Below, piece after piece: positions 24,324-32,267 of a stretch of DNA of 33,684 bases. The stretch's first letter is position 1; each line of letters begins with the position of its first letter. Both the position numbers and the translations under genes were made by a program. A model generated the notes under the pieces. That model saw only the letters and a list, made by a program, of their open reading frames with translations, had not been told where the DNA came from and searched no databases. Source of the DNA: F23-B02 sp045601285 (GTDB lineage: Bacteria > Bacillota > Clostridia > Oscillospirales > Oscillospiraceae); the NCBI GenBank assembly GCA_045601285.1, contig JAZRZJ010000004.1, forward strand, positions 1 to 33,684. The letters run 5' to 3'.

Positions 24324-25583
24324 TTACTTGGCCTCGACTTCAGCTTCGACTTTCATGCCGAGCTTCTTCTGAAGCCAATCCTTGCCGTTGGCAAAACGCT
24401 CAACGATGAAGGATGCAACATAGTCACCTGCGGCGTTGACCATGGTTGCGGGAGGATCAACGAGGTTGCCCAGAGCAAGAGCGATGGGGAAGGCAACTGC
24501 AAGTTGGTCGGGGAAGAAGACGGAGCAGAGAACAAGCTCGCCCGTACCGCCGCCGCCGGGGATACCGCTCATTGCGACGGAGGAGAATACCGCGATGATG
24601 ATTGCAAGGATAACCTTTCCGGGCTCGGCATCAATTCCGAAGAAGCCGAAGAGGAACAGAACCTTTACGATTGCGCTCATTGCGGAGCCGTCCATGTGCA
24701 TGGTTGCGCCCATGGGGAGAACAACATTGGAAACTTCCTTGGAAATACCGGTTTCCTCAGCAACTTCCATGTTGGTAGGAATGGTTGCAACGGAGGAGCA
24801 GGTACCGAAGGAAACTGCTGCGGGACGGAGCAGGTGCTTGAACATGACCTTTGCACCGCCCTTGCCGCCGCCGAAGCGTGCGTAAATGGGGAAGAATACA
24901 AACATATAAACGAAGCAGACAACGTAGTAGATAATAAGGGTGCGGCTGTACTGGCCGATGAGGTCGGGGCCGTATGCGGCAACCAGAGATGCGAAGAAGC
25001 CGAAGAAGCCGATGGGAGCGTAGTAGGTGACGATCTTCATCATCTTCATGATGCAGTTGGTTACGTCGTCAAGAATCTTTGCGGTGAGAGTGTTCTTGCC
25101 GCCTGCTGCCTGAACACCGAAGCCGAAGAGAACCGCAAATACAATAAGAGGAAGAATTGCCCTGCGGCTGAGGAGCTCGAAGAAGTCGGGCTTGGTGAAG
25201 AAGTTGATAATCATATCAGCAAGACCGAGGGTTTCAATAGGAACGCTGGCCTCAACAACCTTTTTGTCTGCAATGGGGAATATAAGTACAATGATGTACA
25301 TGAAAACGGCTGCGATCGCGGCAGTTACGAGGAAGGTGCCGATTGTAACACCCATGACCTTGCCTGCACGCTTTGCACCGTCTGCGTTGGCAACAGCGGA
25401 GGAGATGGAGAAGAATACAAGAGGAACGACAATGCAGAACATGAGGTTTATGAATACCGTTCCGAGAGGCTCAAGCTTGCTGCCCAGGTCAGGATTAAGC
25501 CAACCCACAGCACAGCCGGCTATAATGCCGATGAGCATGAAAATAACAAATCCGTAAGTATTAAAGAAAGACTTTTTTTGCAT
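24324..25583 (-). CDS. Dicarboxylate/amino acid:cation symporter (DAACS)
   Basis: This 419-residue protein belongs to the glutamate/dicarboxylate symporter (GltP/GltPh) family. It has GTCSSVATIPTNM (the SSSAATLP-like serine-rich HP1 loop), MGATMHMDGSAM (the NMDGT motif), AMSGIPGGGG (HP2) and NAAGDY near the end. Such carriers import glutamate, aspartate, dicarboxylates or serine/threonine with Na+ or H+. The usual Asp/Arg that selects acidic substrates is not obvious, and the VDPPATMVNAAGDY region suggests a substrate different from glutamate. I chose ATG at 25583 over a TTG six bases upstream, as GGAG lies 8 bases before it. Divergent from an AraC regulator. Confidence 0.87.
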   Translation of the reverse strand: MQKKSFFNTYGFVIFMLIGIIAGCAVGWLNPDLGSKLEPLGTVFINLMFCIVVPLVFFSISSAVANADGAKRAGKVMGVTIGTFLVTAAIAAVFMYIIVLIFPIADKKVVEASVPIETLGLADMIINFFTKPDFFELLSRRAILPLIVFAVLFGFGVQAAGGKNTLTAKILDDVTNCIMKMMKIVTYYAPIGFFGFFASLVAAYGPDLIGQYSRTLIIYYVVCFVYMFVFFPIYARFGGGKGGAKVMFKHLLRPAAVSFGTCSSVATIPTNMEVAEETGISKEVSNVVLPMGATMHMDGSAMSAIVKVLFLFGFFGIDAEPGKVILAIIIAVFSSVAMSGIPGGGGTGELVLCSVFFPDQLAVAFPIALALGNLVDPPATMVNAAGDYVASFIVERFANGKDWLQKKLGMKVEAEVEAK

Positions 25584-25615
25584 AATCAAATCTCCTTTAT
25601 TCAGGTTATGATATG

Positions 25616-25644
25616 ATTATATTCAGAAATATTTGCCATGTAAA
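25616..25644 (-). promoter_or_regulatory. Promoter of the symporter gene
   Basis: Leftward TTTACA and TATAAT are separated by 17 bases, about 30 bases upstream of the symporter start. Confidence 0.65.
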
Positions 25645-25657
25645 TTGATATTTGTGC

Positions 25658-25686
25658 TTGAAACATTGTAAAAAGTGCTGTATAAT
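25658..25686 (+). promoter_or_regulatory. Promoter of the AraC regulator gene
   Basis: TTGAAA and TATAAT are separated by 17 bases. Its -35 box is only 14 bases from that of the divergent symporter promoter, so a regulator bound between them could act on both. Confidence 0.7.
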
Positions 25687-25716
25687 GTGATTACATAACA
25701 AAGCGGAGGCAAAGAG

Positions 25717-26562
25717 ATGTCAGAACGATTTCAATATAGCCGAGAAGGTTACTTAAATGAAAATTTTCACTATTTTCATCTTAAGGATACCGCAGGCCAG
25801 GAGCTTGATTTCCACTTCCATGAGTTTGACAAAATAGTGATTCTGCTTTCCGGAAGTGTTGATTATACAGTTGAAGGAACCTCCTATAAGCTGCGTCCAT
25901 GGGACATACTTCTTGTGCGAAATCACATGATTCACAAGGCGATGATTGATGTTACCGTGCCTTATGAGCGCATTATTATTTATCTAAATTCTGCCTATAT
26001 TGACCGCTTTGCGCCCGACAGCAGCCTTATGGACTGCTTTGCCCTTGCGGAGAAGCGGCGCTTCTGTCTGATGCGCCCCAACGATGATGAAAAAAAGGCG
26101 GTTAAGCTCTGCCTTGAGAATATCGAAAACTGCTTTGACGACGAGGGCTTCGGCGCGGATATTTTGCGCGGGGCTTCGCTGACGCAGCTTATGGTTCAGC
26201 TCAACCGTATCATGCAGAGCAACTCGGATACCGAGAGTGAGGCGGCGGAGCATAACGAAAAAATCGCTTTGATACTGTCGTATATAAATGAGCATCTTCC
26301 GGAGGAGCTGAGCGTAGATGAGCTTGCGGCGCGCAGCTATCTCAGCCGTTATCATTTCATGCGCCTTTTCAAAGCTCAGACAGGCTGCACCGTCCACAAT
26401 TACATAAGGCAGAAGCGTCTTAACCTTGCAGCGCGGCTTATCAGAGAGGGAATGCCTGCCGTGCGTGCGGCCTCGGAATGCGGATTTTCCGATTATTCGG
26501 CGTTTCACAGAGCCTTTGCGCAGACCTTCGGAGTAAGCCCCGGAAAGATTAAAAAGCAATAG
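25717..26562 (+). CDS. AraC-family transcriptional regulator
   Basis: This 281-residue regulator has an N-terminal cupin-like sensor (LDFHFHEFDKIVILLSG and YKLRPWDILLVRNHMIH, residues about 28-70) and a C-terminal double helix-turn-helix (about 185-281) with LSRYHFMRLFKAQTG and GFSDYSAFHRAFAQTFGVSP, the AraC signature. The ligand is unknown. GGAGG lies 8 bases before the ATG. It faces the symporter gene across 133 bases with two close promoters, so the symporter is its most likely target. A terminator follows at 26563. Confidence 0.9.
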   Translation: MSERFQYSREGYLNENFHYFHLKDTAGQELDFHFHEFDKIVILLSGSVDYTVEGTSYKLRPWDILLVRNHMIHKAMIDVTVPYERIIIYLNSAYIDRFAPDSSLMDCFALAEKRRFCLMRPNDDEKKAVKLCLENIENCFDDEGFGADILRGASLTQLMVQLNRIMQSNSDTESEAAEHNEKIALILSYINEHLPEELSVDELAARSYLSRYHFMRLFKAQTGCTVHNYIRQKRLNLAARLIREGMPAVRAASECGFSDYSAFHRAFAQTFGVSPGKIKKQ

Positions 26563-26592
26563 AAAACGCAGGGGAGAACCCCTGCGTTTTTT
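26563..26592. terminator. Terminator after the AraC gene
   Basis: AAAACGCAGGGG-AGAA-CCCCTGCGTTTTTT. It is symmetrical, so it also serves the convergent CotF-like operon. Confidence 0.9.
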
Positions 26593-26610
26593 ATGCCTGC
26601 GTTTGCGTTA

Positions 26611-26859
26611 TTAGCCCTGCGCAGAGTACTTCTGACGGAGCTGGTTGATTTTGTTTGCGTCTGCCTGCTCCGTTTTGTACCAGCCGTGGTTCTCCATTTC
26701 CTTATAGAGAGAATCCTGGATAGCCATGGTTTCATTAAACGCGCGACTAAACGCTGTGTGAACATTCTGAGTACCTGACTCAACGGCGCCGTGCATATAG
26801 AGGTCAAGAGCGCTCTTAGTGGTGAAGAGAAGATTCTCCATAATATCGCGATCTTTCAT
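26611..26859 (-). CDS. CotF-like spore coat protein, long form
   Basis: This 82-residue soluble, helical protein begins MKDRDIMENLLFTTKSAL and contains SALDLYMHGAVESGTQNVHTAF, which matches the CotF/YhcQ-type spore coat domain. It has no membrane segment. The gene lies 12 bases after a smaller companion (26872-27045) with its own GGAGG site, so the two are one operon. In sporulating clostridia such pairs are usual. Assignment rests on the domain pattern and the sporulation setting. Confidence 0.75.
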   Translation of the reverse strand: MKDRDIMENLLFTTKSALDLYMHGAVESGTQNVHTAFSRAFNETMAIQDSLYKEMENHGWYKTEQADANKINQLRQKYSAQG

Positions 26860-26871
26860 ACTTCCGCCTCC

Positions 26872-27045
26872 TTAAATCAGACCGTAGAAACCGGTGAAGA
26901 TTTCCTGGTTCTTGTTGATAAACTGCTGGATCTGCTGCTTGAGTGCGGGGTCGGTGATTTTCTGGGCAGCATCTGAAAACTGGGTTTTCAGAAACTGAAC
27001 GTGTCCCAGCGCGTCTTCGATATAAAGAAGCTCTTTGGGTGTCAT
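26872..27045 (-). CDS. Small CotF-like spore coat companion protein
   Basis: This 57-residue helical protein (MTPKELLYIEDALGHVQFLK) resembles the short partners of CotF-like coat proteins. The start at 27045 follows CAGGAGGATACAAC and is favoured over a Met 13 codons upstream. It is the first gene of a two-gene operon with the 82-residue CotF-like protein. Function by analogy only. Confidence 0.65.
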   Translation of the reverse strand: MTPKELLYIEDALGHVQFLKTQFSDAAQKITDPALKQQIQQFINKNQEIFTGFYGLI

Positions 27046-27194
27046 GTTGTATCCTCCTGAATTGTTTTTTGAGCCTTTGCTCAATAATATTGTTGGCAGA
27101 CAGCGCGCAGATATACTTTTAAATTTAATCCACTTGAAGTGAATGGAAATGTGTGCTAAAATTCACACATTGCATCAAAAGAGGTAATTTTTAA

Positions 27195-28049
27195 ATGAGC
27201 GAATTAAAGCGAATGGCCGCAATACATGACCTGTCGGGACTGGGAAAATGCTCGCTTACGGTTGCGCTGCCGGTGGTGTCCGCAAGCGGAGTTGAGTGCT
27301 GCTGCATTCCAACCGCGCTGCTTTCCACACACACGGGCGGCTTTACGGGCTGGACATTCCGCGACCTTTCCGATGATATAGTACCCATGGCAAGACATTG
27401 GAATGAGCTTGAAGTTAAATTCGATTCCATATATTCAGGCTATCTGGCTTCACCAGAGCAGGGCAGACTTCTGGAAGAAACAATTGACCTGATAGCAGGG
27501 GAGAACACCCTTGTGATTGTGGATCCCGCAATGGCGGACAACGGAAAATATTACGCAAATCTCGGCGAGCAGATGGCCGAGTGCTTCCGTAAGCTTATGG
27601 CAAAAGCCGATGTCATTACACCCAATATCACCGAAGCCTGCTTTATCACAAATACGGAATACCGCGGCGGCCCGTACACCATGGAATTTGTGCTTGAGCT
27701 TATGGAAAAGCTTTTCGCATACGGCCCGAAAACCGTTGCAATTACAGGCATAAGCCTTGAAAAAGGCAAGGTCGGTGTTGTGGCAAAGGACAGAGTCAGC
27801 GGGAAAATTTCCGTTGCCATGAATGAAGCAAAAGAAGGAGTTTTCCACGGCGCAGGTGACATTTTTGCCTCCTCCTTCGCGGCGCTGCTTACACGCGGAG
27901 CAGAGCTTGAAACGGCACTGGTGACTGCAGAAAATTTCGTTTCCGATTGCATCGAAAGGACGGAAAAACGCGGCACTCCGAGACATTACGGAATGGACTT
28001 TGAAAGTGCGCTTCCCGGGTATATAAAGAGTGTTGAAAAAATGTTCTGA
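27195..28049 (+). CDS. pdxY: Pyridoxal/pyridoxamine kinase
   Basis: This 284-residue ribokinase-superfamily enzyme phosphorylates vitamin B6 vitamers in salvage. It has AIHDLSGLGKCSLTVALPVVS at the start, VDPAMADNGKYY in the middle, PNITEA, and FHGAGDIFASSFA, where Asp is the catalytic base next to the anion hole. Length and motifs fit PdxK/PdxY. GAGGT lies 9 bases before the ATG. Its stop lies 5 bases before the left hairpin of repeat copy B. It seems to be transcribed on its own. Confidence 0.85.
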   Translation: MSELKRMAAIHDLSGLGKCSLTVALPVVSASGVECCCIPTALLSTHTGGFTGWTFRDLSDDIVPMARHWNELEVKFDSIYSGYLASPEQGRLLEETIDLIAGENTLVIVDPAMADNGKYYANLGEQMAECFRKLMAKADVITPNITEACFITNTEYRGGPYTMEFVLELMEKLFAYGPKTVAITGISLEKGKVGVVAKDRVSGKISVAMNEAKEGVFHGAGDIFASSFAALLTRGAELETALVTAENFVSDCIERTEKRGTPRHYGMDFESALPGYIKSVEKMF

Positions 28050-28054
28050 TGATT

Positions 28055-28280
28055 AAAGCTCCCGCCGCTTTGCGACGGGAGCTTTGAGACTGACAAAAAA
28101 CACCGTACAGCAATGGAAAACGGAAGGGAAGATAGTGTGAAAGAAACCTATGAAAGGTGTCTTTCACGTTAAAACAGTTATTTTTATGAACTTTTTATAA
28201 AAGTTCATAAAAATAAGCAGCTTGTCAAAAATGCTTTTTTGACAAGCTGAAAGCTCCAGTCGATTTGCGACGGGAGCTTT
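28055..28280 (+). repeat. Structured repeat element, copy B, bracketed by duplicated terminator hairpins
   Basis: A 164-bp core (28086-28249) lies between two hairpins (28055-28085 and 28250-28280) that match at 28 of 31 bases. Both begin AAAGCTCC and end GGGAGCTTT. Blocks shared exactly with copy A include AACACCGTACAG, TGTGAAAGAAACC, GGTGTCTTTCACGTTAAA, AGCAGCTTGTCAAAAA and TTTTGACAAGCTGAAA. Hairpins are 28137-28167, 28178-28216 (TTATTTTTATGAACTTTT stem, 18 bp) and 28218-28249. Hairpin 2 has the same place as in copy A but a different sequence, with pairing preserved. The flanking hairpins differ entirely from those of copy A. Confidence 0.9.
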
Positions 28281-28462
28281 ATTTTGCAGGCACTGTTTAG
28301 CATTAACGGTTTCTCAAAAAACATAGTCATATTTGCCTAAAATGTAATAAAAATTTTGGAACATTATAATTATATATTGCTTGCATATTAACAAACTTTG
28401 TGTTAAACTGTTATCAATAATGCGTATCGTGTATAATTGCGCATATCCAAGGGGGGACATAT
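28281..28462 (+). promoter_or_regulatory. Promoter region of the CooC/dehydratase-like operon
   Basis: This stretch of about 180 bases is AT-rich. TTAACA-AACTTTG-TGTTAA (28388-28406) is an imperfect 19-bp palindrome. Candidate -10 boxes are TATAAT at 28432-28437 (no clear -35) and TAAACT at 28404-28409 behind TTGCAT (28381-28386, 17-base spacing). In either case the palindrome overlaps or abuts the promoter, as an operator would. A GGGGGG site precedes the TTG start of the first gene. Confidence 0.5.
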
Positions 28463-29227
28463 TTGGAAAATAACGCAAAAATCATTGCTGTTGCAGGCAA
28501 GGGCGGTGTAGGCAAGACCTCAATTTCTGCGTCAATCGTCAGACTTTTGGTTGAAAACTACCCCGATAAGCGAATCCTCGCAATCGATGCTGACCCCGCA
28601 GTCGGTCTCTCCGTTGCACTCGGAGTTGACGTTGAGCTTACTCTTGACGATATTCGTATGAGCATCGTTGACAGCGTCGAAAACGGTGAAACCCGCGAAG
28701 CTCTTGAACTGCTCAGTGAAGCAAGATTCAGAATCTTTGATGCCCTTGTTGAAATGCCCGGCTTTGCTTTCCTCGGCATCGGCCGTCCCGAAAGCTCCGG
28801 CTGCTACTGCAAGGTAAACTCCTACCTCAAGGAAGTTATCGGCATTCTTGCCAACAGCTTCGACTACGTCGTAATCGACGGTGAGGCAGGCATCGAACAG
28901 ATTCAGCGCCGCGTTATGGATAAGGTAACCCACCTTCTGCTTGTCACCGACCAGAGCAAGAAGGGTGTTCAGGTTATCGGCACCATAAAGAACGTGGCAG
29001 ACGACCTTATCGTTTACGAAAAGATCGCCGCAATTATCAACCGTATGACCAATCCCGAGTTGGCCGAGCTTATCGAGGCACCGGGCGTGGACATAGCAGC
29101 TTTTATCCCCGCAGACAGTACTTTTGCCGCAAACGAAATCAAGGGCAAGAGTGTGCTCGAGCTGCCTGCGGATTCCGCAATGCTCAATGGAGTAAAGGAA
29201 GCACTCCAAAAAATAGAAATTCTTTAA
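28463..29227 (+). CDS. CooC-like MinD-family P-loop ATPase
   Basis: This 254-residue cytosolic ATPase has the deviant Walker A GKGGVGKTS (12-20) with its signature lysine, the IDADPAVGLS switch, DYVVIDGEAG and LLLVTDQS. A Cys-x-Cys pair at residues 114 and 116 (GCYCKVNSYL) aligns with the CxC of CooC, the nickel-inserting ATPase of carbon monoxide dehydrogenase, where it binds metal at the dimer face. It probably matures or activates a metalloenzyme. No CO dehydrogenase gene is near; its neighbours are dehydratase-like Fe-S subunits. It starts with TTG after a strong GGGGGG site; 15 bases separate it from the next gene. Target metal unknown. Confidence 0.85.
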   Translation: MENNAKIIAVAGKGGVGKTSISASIVRLLVENYPDKRILAIDADPAVGLSVALGVDVELTLDDIRMSIVDSVENGETREALELLSEARFRIFDALVEMPGFAFLGIGRPESSGCYCKVNSYLKEVIGILANSFDYVVIDGEAGIEQIQRRVMDKVTHLLLVTDQSKKGVQVIGTIKNVADDLIVYEKIAAIINRMTNPELAELIEAPGVDIAAFIPADSTFAANEIKGKSVLELPADSAMLNGVKEALQKIEIL

Positions 29228-29242
29228 GAAGAGGTGTAACAT

Positions 29243-30436
29243 TTGAAAGATCTTAAGCATCTGATCTACTTCGAAGGTCTTCTTGAGGATGCCAACAACG
29301 AATTGGTAAAGAAGTATCAGGCCGACGGCAACATTTGCCTCGCTTATACCTGTTTCCACATTCCTGAGGTTCTCCTTAACGTAGACAACTGTTTCTCCGT
29401 GCGTCTGCGCGCACCCAAAACCAGTTCTATCGACATCTCCACCTACTACATGTCCAACTACACCTGCGAATACGCACGTGCACTGGTTGAACGTGGCATC
29501 GAGGGCGGCTACAAGTTCCTCGACGCAATGATAGGCGTTGACGCATGCTCGATGATGAACCGTGCAATGGAGCACTTTGAAATTCTCAATGTCAATGAGA
29601 AGGAAAAGTTCTTCGTTACCCACACCGATATGCCTTACAAGATCACCGACTACACCCTCGACTGCTACATCAAGCAGATGCGCCTGCGCGTGCTTGACCG
29701 TATGACCGAGGTGTTCGGCGTTGATACTTCCGACAAGGCAATCCGTGAGGCAGTCAAGCAGCATAATGAAGTCTGCAAGATCATCACCGAGATCGGTGAG
29801 ATGCGCAAGGCAGAGAACCCCGTTATCACCGGTTACGAGTTCGCTATCCTGAACCTCGTTACCTACTGCTGCCCCAAGGCACTCATCCTTCCCGAGCTGA
29901 AGGAAACCCTGGAAGAGCTCAAGAGCCGCAAGCCCGATCCCAAGCCCTGGTTCCGTGCAAGAGTTGCAGTTGTCGGTTCCGAGATCGACGACCCCGAACT
30001 TATTAAGCTCATCGAAGGCACCGGCGCAATGGTAGTTGCTGACCGTTTCTGCTTCGGTTCCGTTCCCGGCCGCGAAGTTATCGAGCTGAACGACGAGGAA
30101 GACGCACTGACTCAGATCTGCCGCCACTACATGGAAGTTGCAGAATGCGCACGTTACATATCCGACGAGAAGGTTCAGCAGCGTCGTGACACCGCTGACA
30201 AGCTCGCTAAGGAGTACAACGCCGACGGCATCATCTACGAGCAGATGAAGTACTGCGACTACTGGGGCTTCGAGCGTGCACTCGTTTCTCATGTTATGCA
30301 TGAAGAATACGGTTGGCCCGTACTGTCTATCGACAGACTGTACAATAACGGTAACTCCGGCCAGCTCCGTACCCGCTGCCAGGCATTCGTTGAATCTCTC
30401 GAAATCAAAAAGATTCACAAGGAGGCTGCAAAGTAA
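29243..30436 (+). CDS. 2-hydroxyacyl-CoA dehydratase/double-cubane family subunit (HgdB-like)
   Basis: This 397-residue protein has the closing family block YCDYWGFERALVSHVMHEE and GQLRTRCQAFVESLE, and Cys residues at TCFHIPEVLL and IGVDACSMMNRA positions where the family places Fe-S ligands. Such subunits hold a [4Fe-4S] or double-cubane cluster that receives a single very low-potential electron from the ASKHA activator. It overlaps the next gene by one base and starts at TTG 15 bases after the CooC-like stop. Codon use is strongly biased to Cys-TGC/Lys-AAG/Ala-GCA-type choices, as in highly expressed genes. Without CoA transferase or acyl-CoA dehydrogenase nearby, the substrate is unknown. 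Confidence 0.85.
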   Translation: MKDLKHLIYFEGLLEDANNELVKKYQADGNICLAYTCFHIPEVLLNVDNCFSVRLRAPKTSSIDISTYYMSNYTCEYARALVERGIEGGYKFLDAMIGVDACSMMNRAMEHFEILNVNEKEKFFVTHTDMPYKITDYTLDCYIKQMRLRVLDRMTEVFGVDTSDKAIREAVKQHNEVCKIITEIGEMRKAENPVITGYEFAILNLVTYCCPKALILPELKETLEELKSRKPDPKPWFRARVAVVGSEIDDPELIKLIEGTGAMVVADRFCFGSVPGREVIELNDEEDALTQICRHYMEVAECARYISDEKVQQRRDTADKLAKEYNADGIIYEQMKYCDYWGFERALVSHVMHEEYGWPVLSIDRLYNNGNSGQLRTRCQAFVESLEIKKIHKEAAK

Positions 30437-32229
30437 TGGCTAAGAAAGAAAAGATCCAGTACCCCAATCCTAAGGTATGGAAATGCAAAGATAACATTAA
30501 CTGGAAAGCACAGGCAGAAAACCTGAAGCAGGTCGGCGGCATCTTTGTTGAGATGTTCAAAGAGACCGACTGGAAGGCATTCGGCAACAGACAGAAGGAA
30601 CTTGCAAAGCAGTTCGGAGCCCGTGTGAAGGAAGAGTTCCAGGCATTCATGGCTCTCGACGCAAACGGCAAGATGGACCTCATCAAGAACGGTGAAAAGC
30701 ACCTGGGCCGTCTGTACGCAAAGGGCGCAATGGCAACCGTACGTCGTGAGTGGCGTGGCGTTAAGGACACCGCTTATGACTTCTGGGAGTGGGCACGTAT
30801 GTGGGGCATGCTCCTCATGACCTTCTCCAAGGACCTCATCCCCGCACTGAACAGTGCTCTGTACTACCGCTGGATGATCTCCTACTTCTGCTGCCACGGC
30901 TTCATGGATAAGAACCTCATGGGTCTGCGCGGTGCAAACCTCCGCATGAGCCATCTGGTAACCTATGATATCTTCCGCTATGTTGCAGAGAACCTGGTTA
31001 TCTGCGCAAAGGCTGACCGCAAGAACGGCAACAGCACCGAGCTGAACAATATGCTCGTTTCCTTCGACGAAATGACCATGGGCCAGCTCTTCGCAGGTTT
31101 CCCCGATCTGGTCGCAGTGCCTCATCAGATGTTCCCCGTATTCCTGGTATCCGAAATCGACCAGCTGACCTGTGTACCTTACATTGACGCAGTTGAGTCT
31201 TTCGGTCTGCCCGCAGACTGCTGCCCCGTTCCTTCTTCCGAATGCGGCGCACTGGTTAATGACTCCCTGCCTCACATCGGCAACGGCTTCATTTCCAGCT
31301 CCATGCCCTGCGACGGCTCCACCATGGCATCCTCTTACTTCAAGCGTCGTTTCCCCGACACTCCCGTATTTCATCTTTGCTTCCCCGTACGTTACCTCGA
31401 TGAGGAGACCGTACAGTGCGGTGCTGACGATATCAAGGCATGTATCGCATGGATCGAAGAGAAGTTCAATGTAAAGTGGAGCTGGGAAAACTACTTCAAG
31501 ACCATCAAGCGCTTCAATCAGGAAACTGACTACGAGCTGCAGAAGTGGGAAGTAAACAAGTCCGCATATCCTCAGTTCCTCGGACCGTCCTACGAGCTGT
31601 TCCGCAAGTGGAACTATGAGATGGACGGCGGCTGCGATCCTCGCGCACTCGCAACCTGCGAGAAGGTTGACCGTCTCCTGATGCAGGCCTACGCTGCCAA
31701 GGAAGAGCCCTGGCCCGGCAAGATGAAGTACCGCGCACTGGTATGGTCCTGCCCCGCTCACTACTATGCAAACTTCTCCAACTGGGCTGCCAACTGCTGG
31801 GGCATCAACGTCCTGGTCGAGATGGAATCCCTGAACTACACCAAGCACCTCGAGACCGAGGACAAGGATGAAGCACTCCGCGACCTGGCCCGTCTGTACG
31901 AGCGTATGGTTATGCGTCGTCACACCAACGGCGGTTACCAGAACGTTGTTGACGAATGCTGGAGACAGTGCGAAGAGTGGAACGCACAGATCGTTCTCAT
32001 GTATCAGAACGTTGCCTGCAAGAACATGGCTACTGTACAGGGTATCCTGGACGAGCAGGGCCGCGAACGCGGACTCGACCTCATCTGGATCGAGCACGAC
32101 CTCATGGACCCCCGTACCGTTTCCCGCCGCACCATGCGCGACAAGGTCAACGAATACATGCGCACCGTTCTTAACGCAGAACCCGTCGATCCTTCTCTCG
32201 TAGAGTTCGAAGACGAAGTCTGCATGTAA
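30436..32229 (+). CDS. Large 2-hydroxyacyl-CoA dehydratase-family subunit with N-terminal extension
   Basis: This 597-residue protein is longer than the usual subunit (about 380-480). The first 150 residues are extra, rich in Lys/Trp, and unlike known domains. From about residue 160 the family fold begins (LGLRGANLR region), with DCCPVPSSECGA, SMPCDGSTM, VWSCPAHYYANFSNW and IEHDLMDPRTVS. These Cys positions suit cluster ligands. It is probably the partner of the 397-residue subunit in a heterodimer. It shares a TAATG junction with the previous gene and strongly biased codon use. The next gene encodes its activator. Confidence 0.82.
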   Translation: MAKKEKIQYPNPKVWKCKDNINWKAQAENLKQVGGIFVEMFKETDWKAFGNRQKELAKQFGARVKEEFQAFMALDANGKMDLIKNGEKHLGRLYAKGAMATVRREWRGVKDTAYDFWEWARMWGMLLMTFSKDLIPALNSALYYRWMISYFCCHGFMDKNLMGLRGANLRMSHLVTYDIFRYVAENLVICAKADRKNGNSTELNNMLVSFDEMTMGQLFAGFPDLVAVPHQMFPVFLVSEIDQLTCVPYIDAVESFGLPADCCPVPSSECGALVNDSLPHIGNGFISSSMPCDGSTMASSYFKRRFPDTPVFHLCFPVRYLDEETVQCGADDIKACIAWIEEKFNVKWSWENYFKTIKRFNQETDYELQKWEVNKSAYPQFLGPSYELFRKWNYEMDGGCDPRALATCEKVDRLLMQAYAAKEEPWPGKMKYRALVWSCPAHYYANFSNWAANCWGINVLVEMESLNYTKHLETEDKDEALRDLARLYERMVMRRHTNGGYQNVVDECWRQCEEWNAQIVLMYQNVACKNMATVQGILDEQGRERGLDLIWIEHDLMDPRTVSRRTMRDKVNEYMRTVLNAEPVDPSLVEFEDEVCM

Positions 32230-32267
32230 TTTTCAATTAAAAGAAATAATTATTGGAGGAAAAATAA

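Noticed and set aside
24504..25616. A 370-codon + strand open frame opposite the symporter
   Set aside because: The translated protein has no recognisable domain, and the opposite strand has the full DAACS motif set.
28388..28406. Rex-type operator at the dehydratase-like promoter
   Set aside because: Rex sites have TTGTTAA pointing inward (TTGTTAA-n4-TTAACAA); here the half-sites are in the opposite order.
28463..29227. CO dehydrogenase accessory gene cooC in the strict sense
   Set aside because: No CO dehydrogenase or acetyl-CoA synthase gene is near; only the family-level call CooC-like is supported.
28532..32097. Long open frames on the minus strand (about 560 and 628 codons) opposite the dehydratase-like operon
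   Set aside because: They are antisense to well-supported genes with clear family motifs, have no recognisable domains and arise from strong codon bias (few stop-forming complements).
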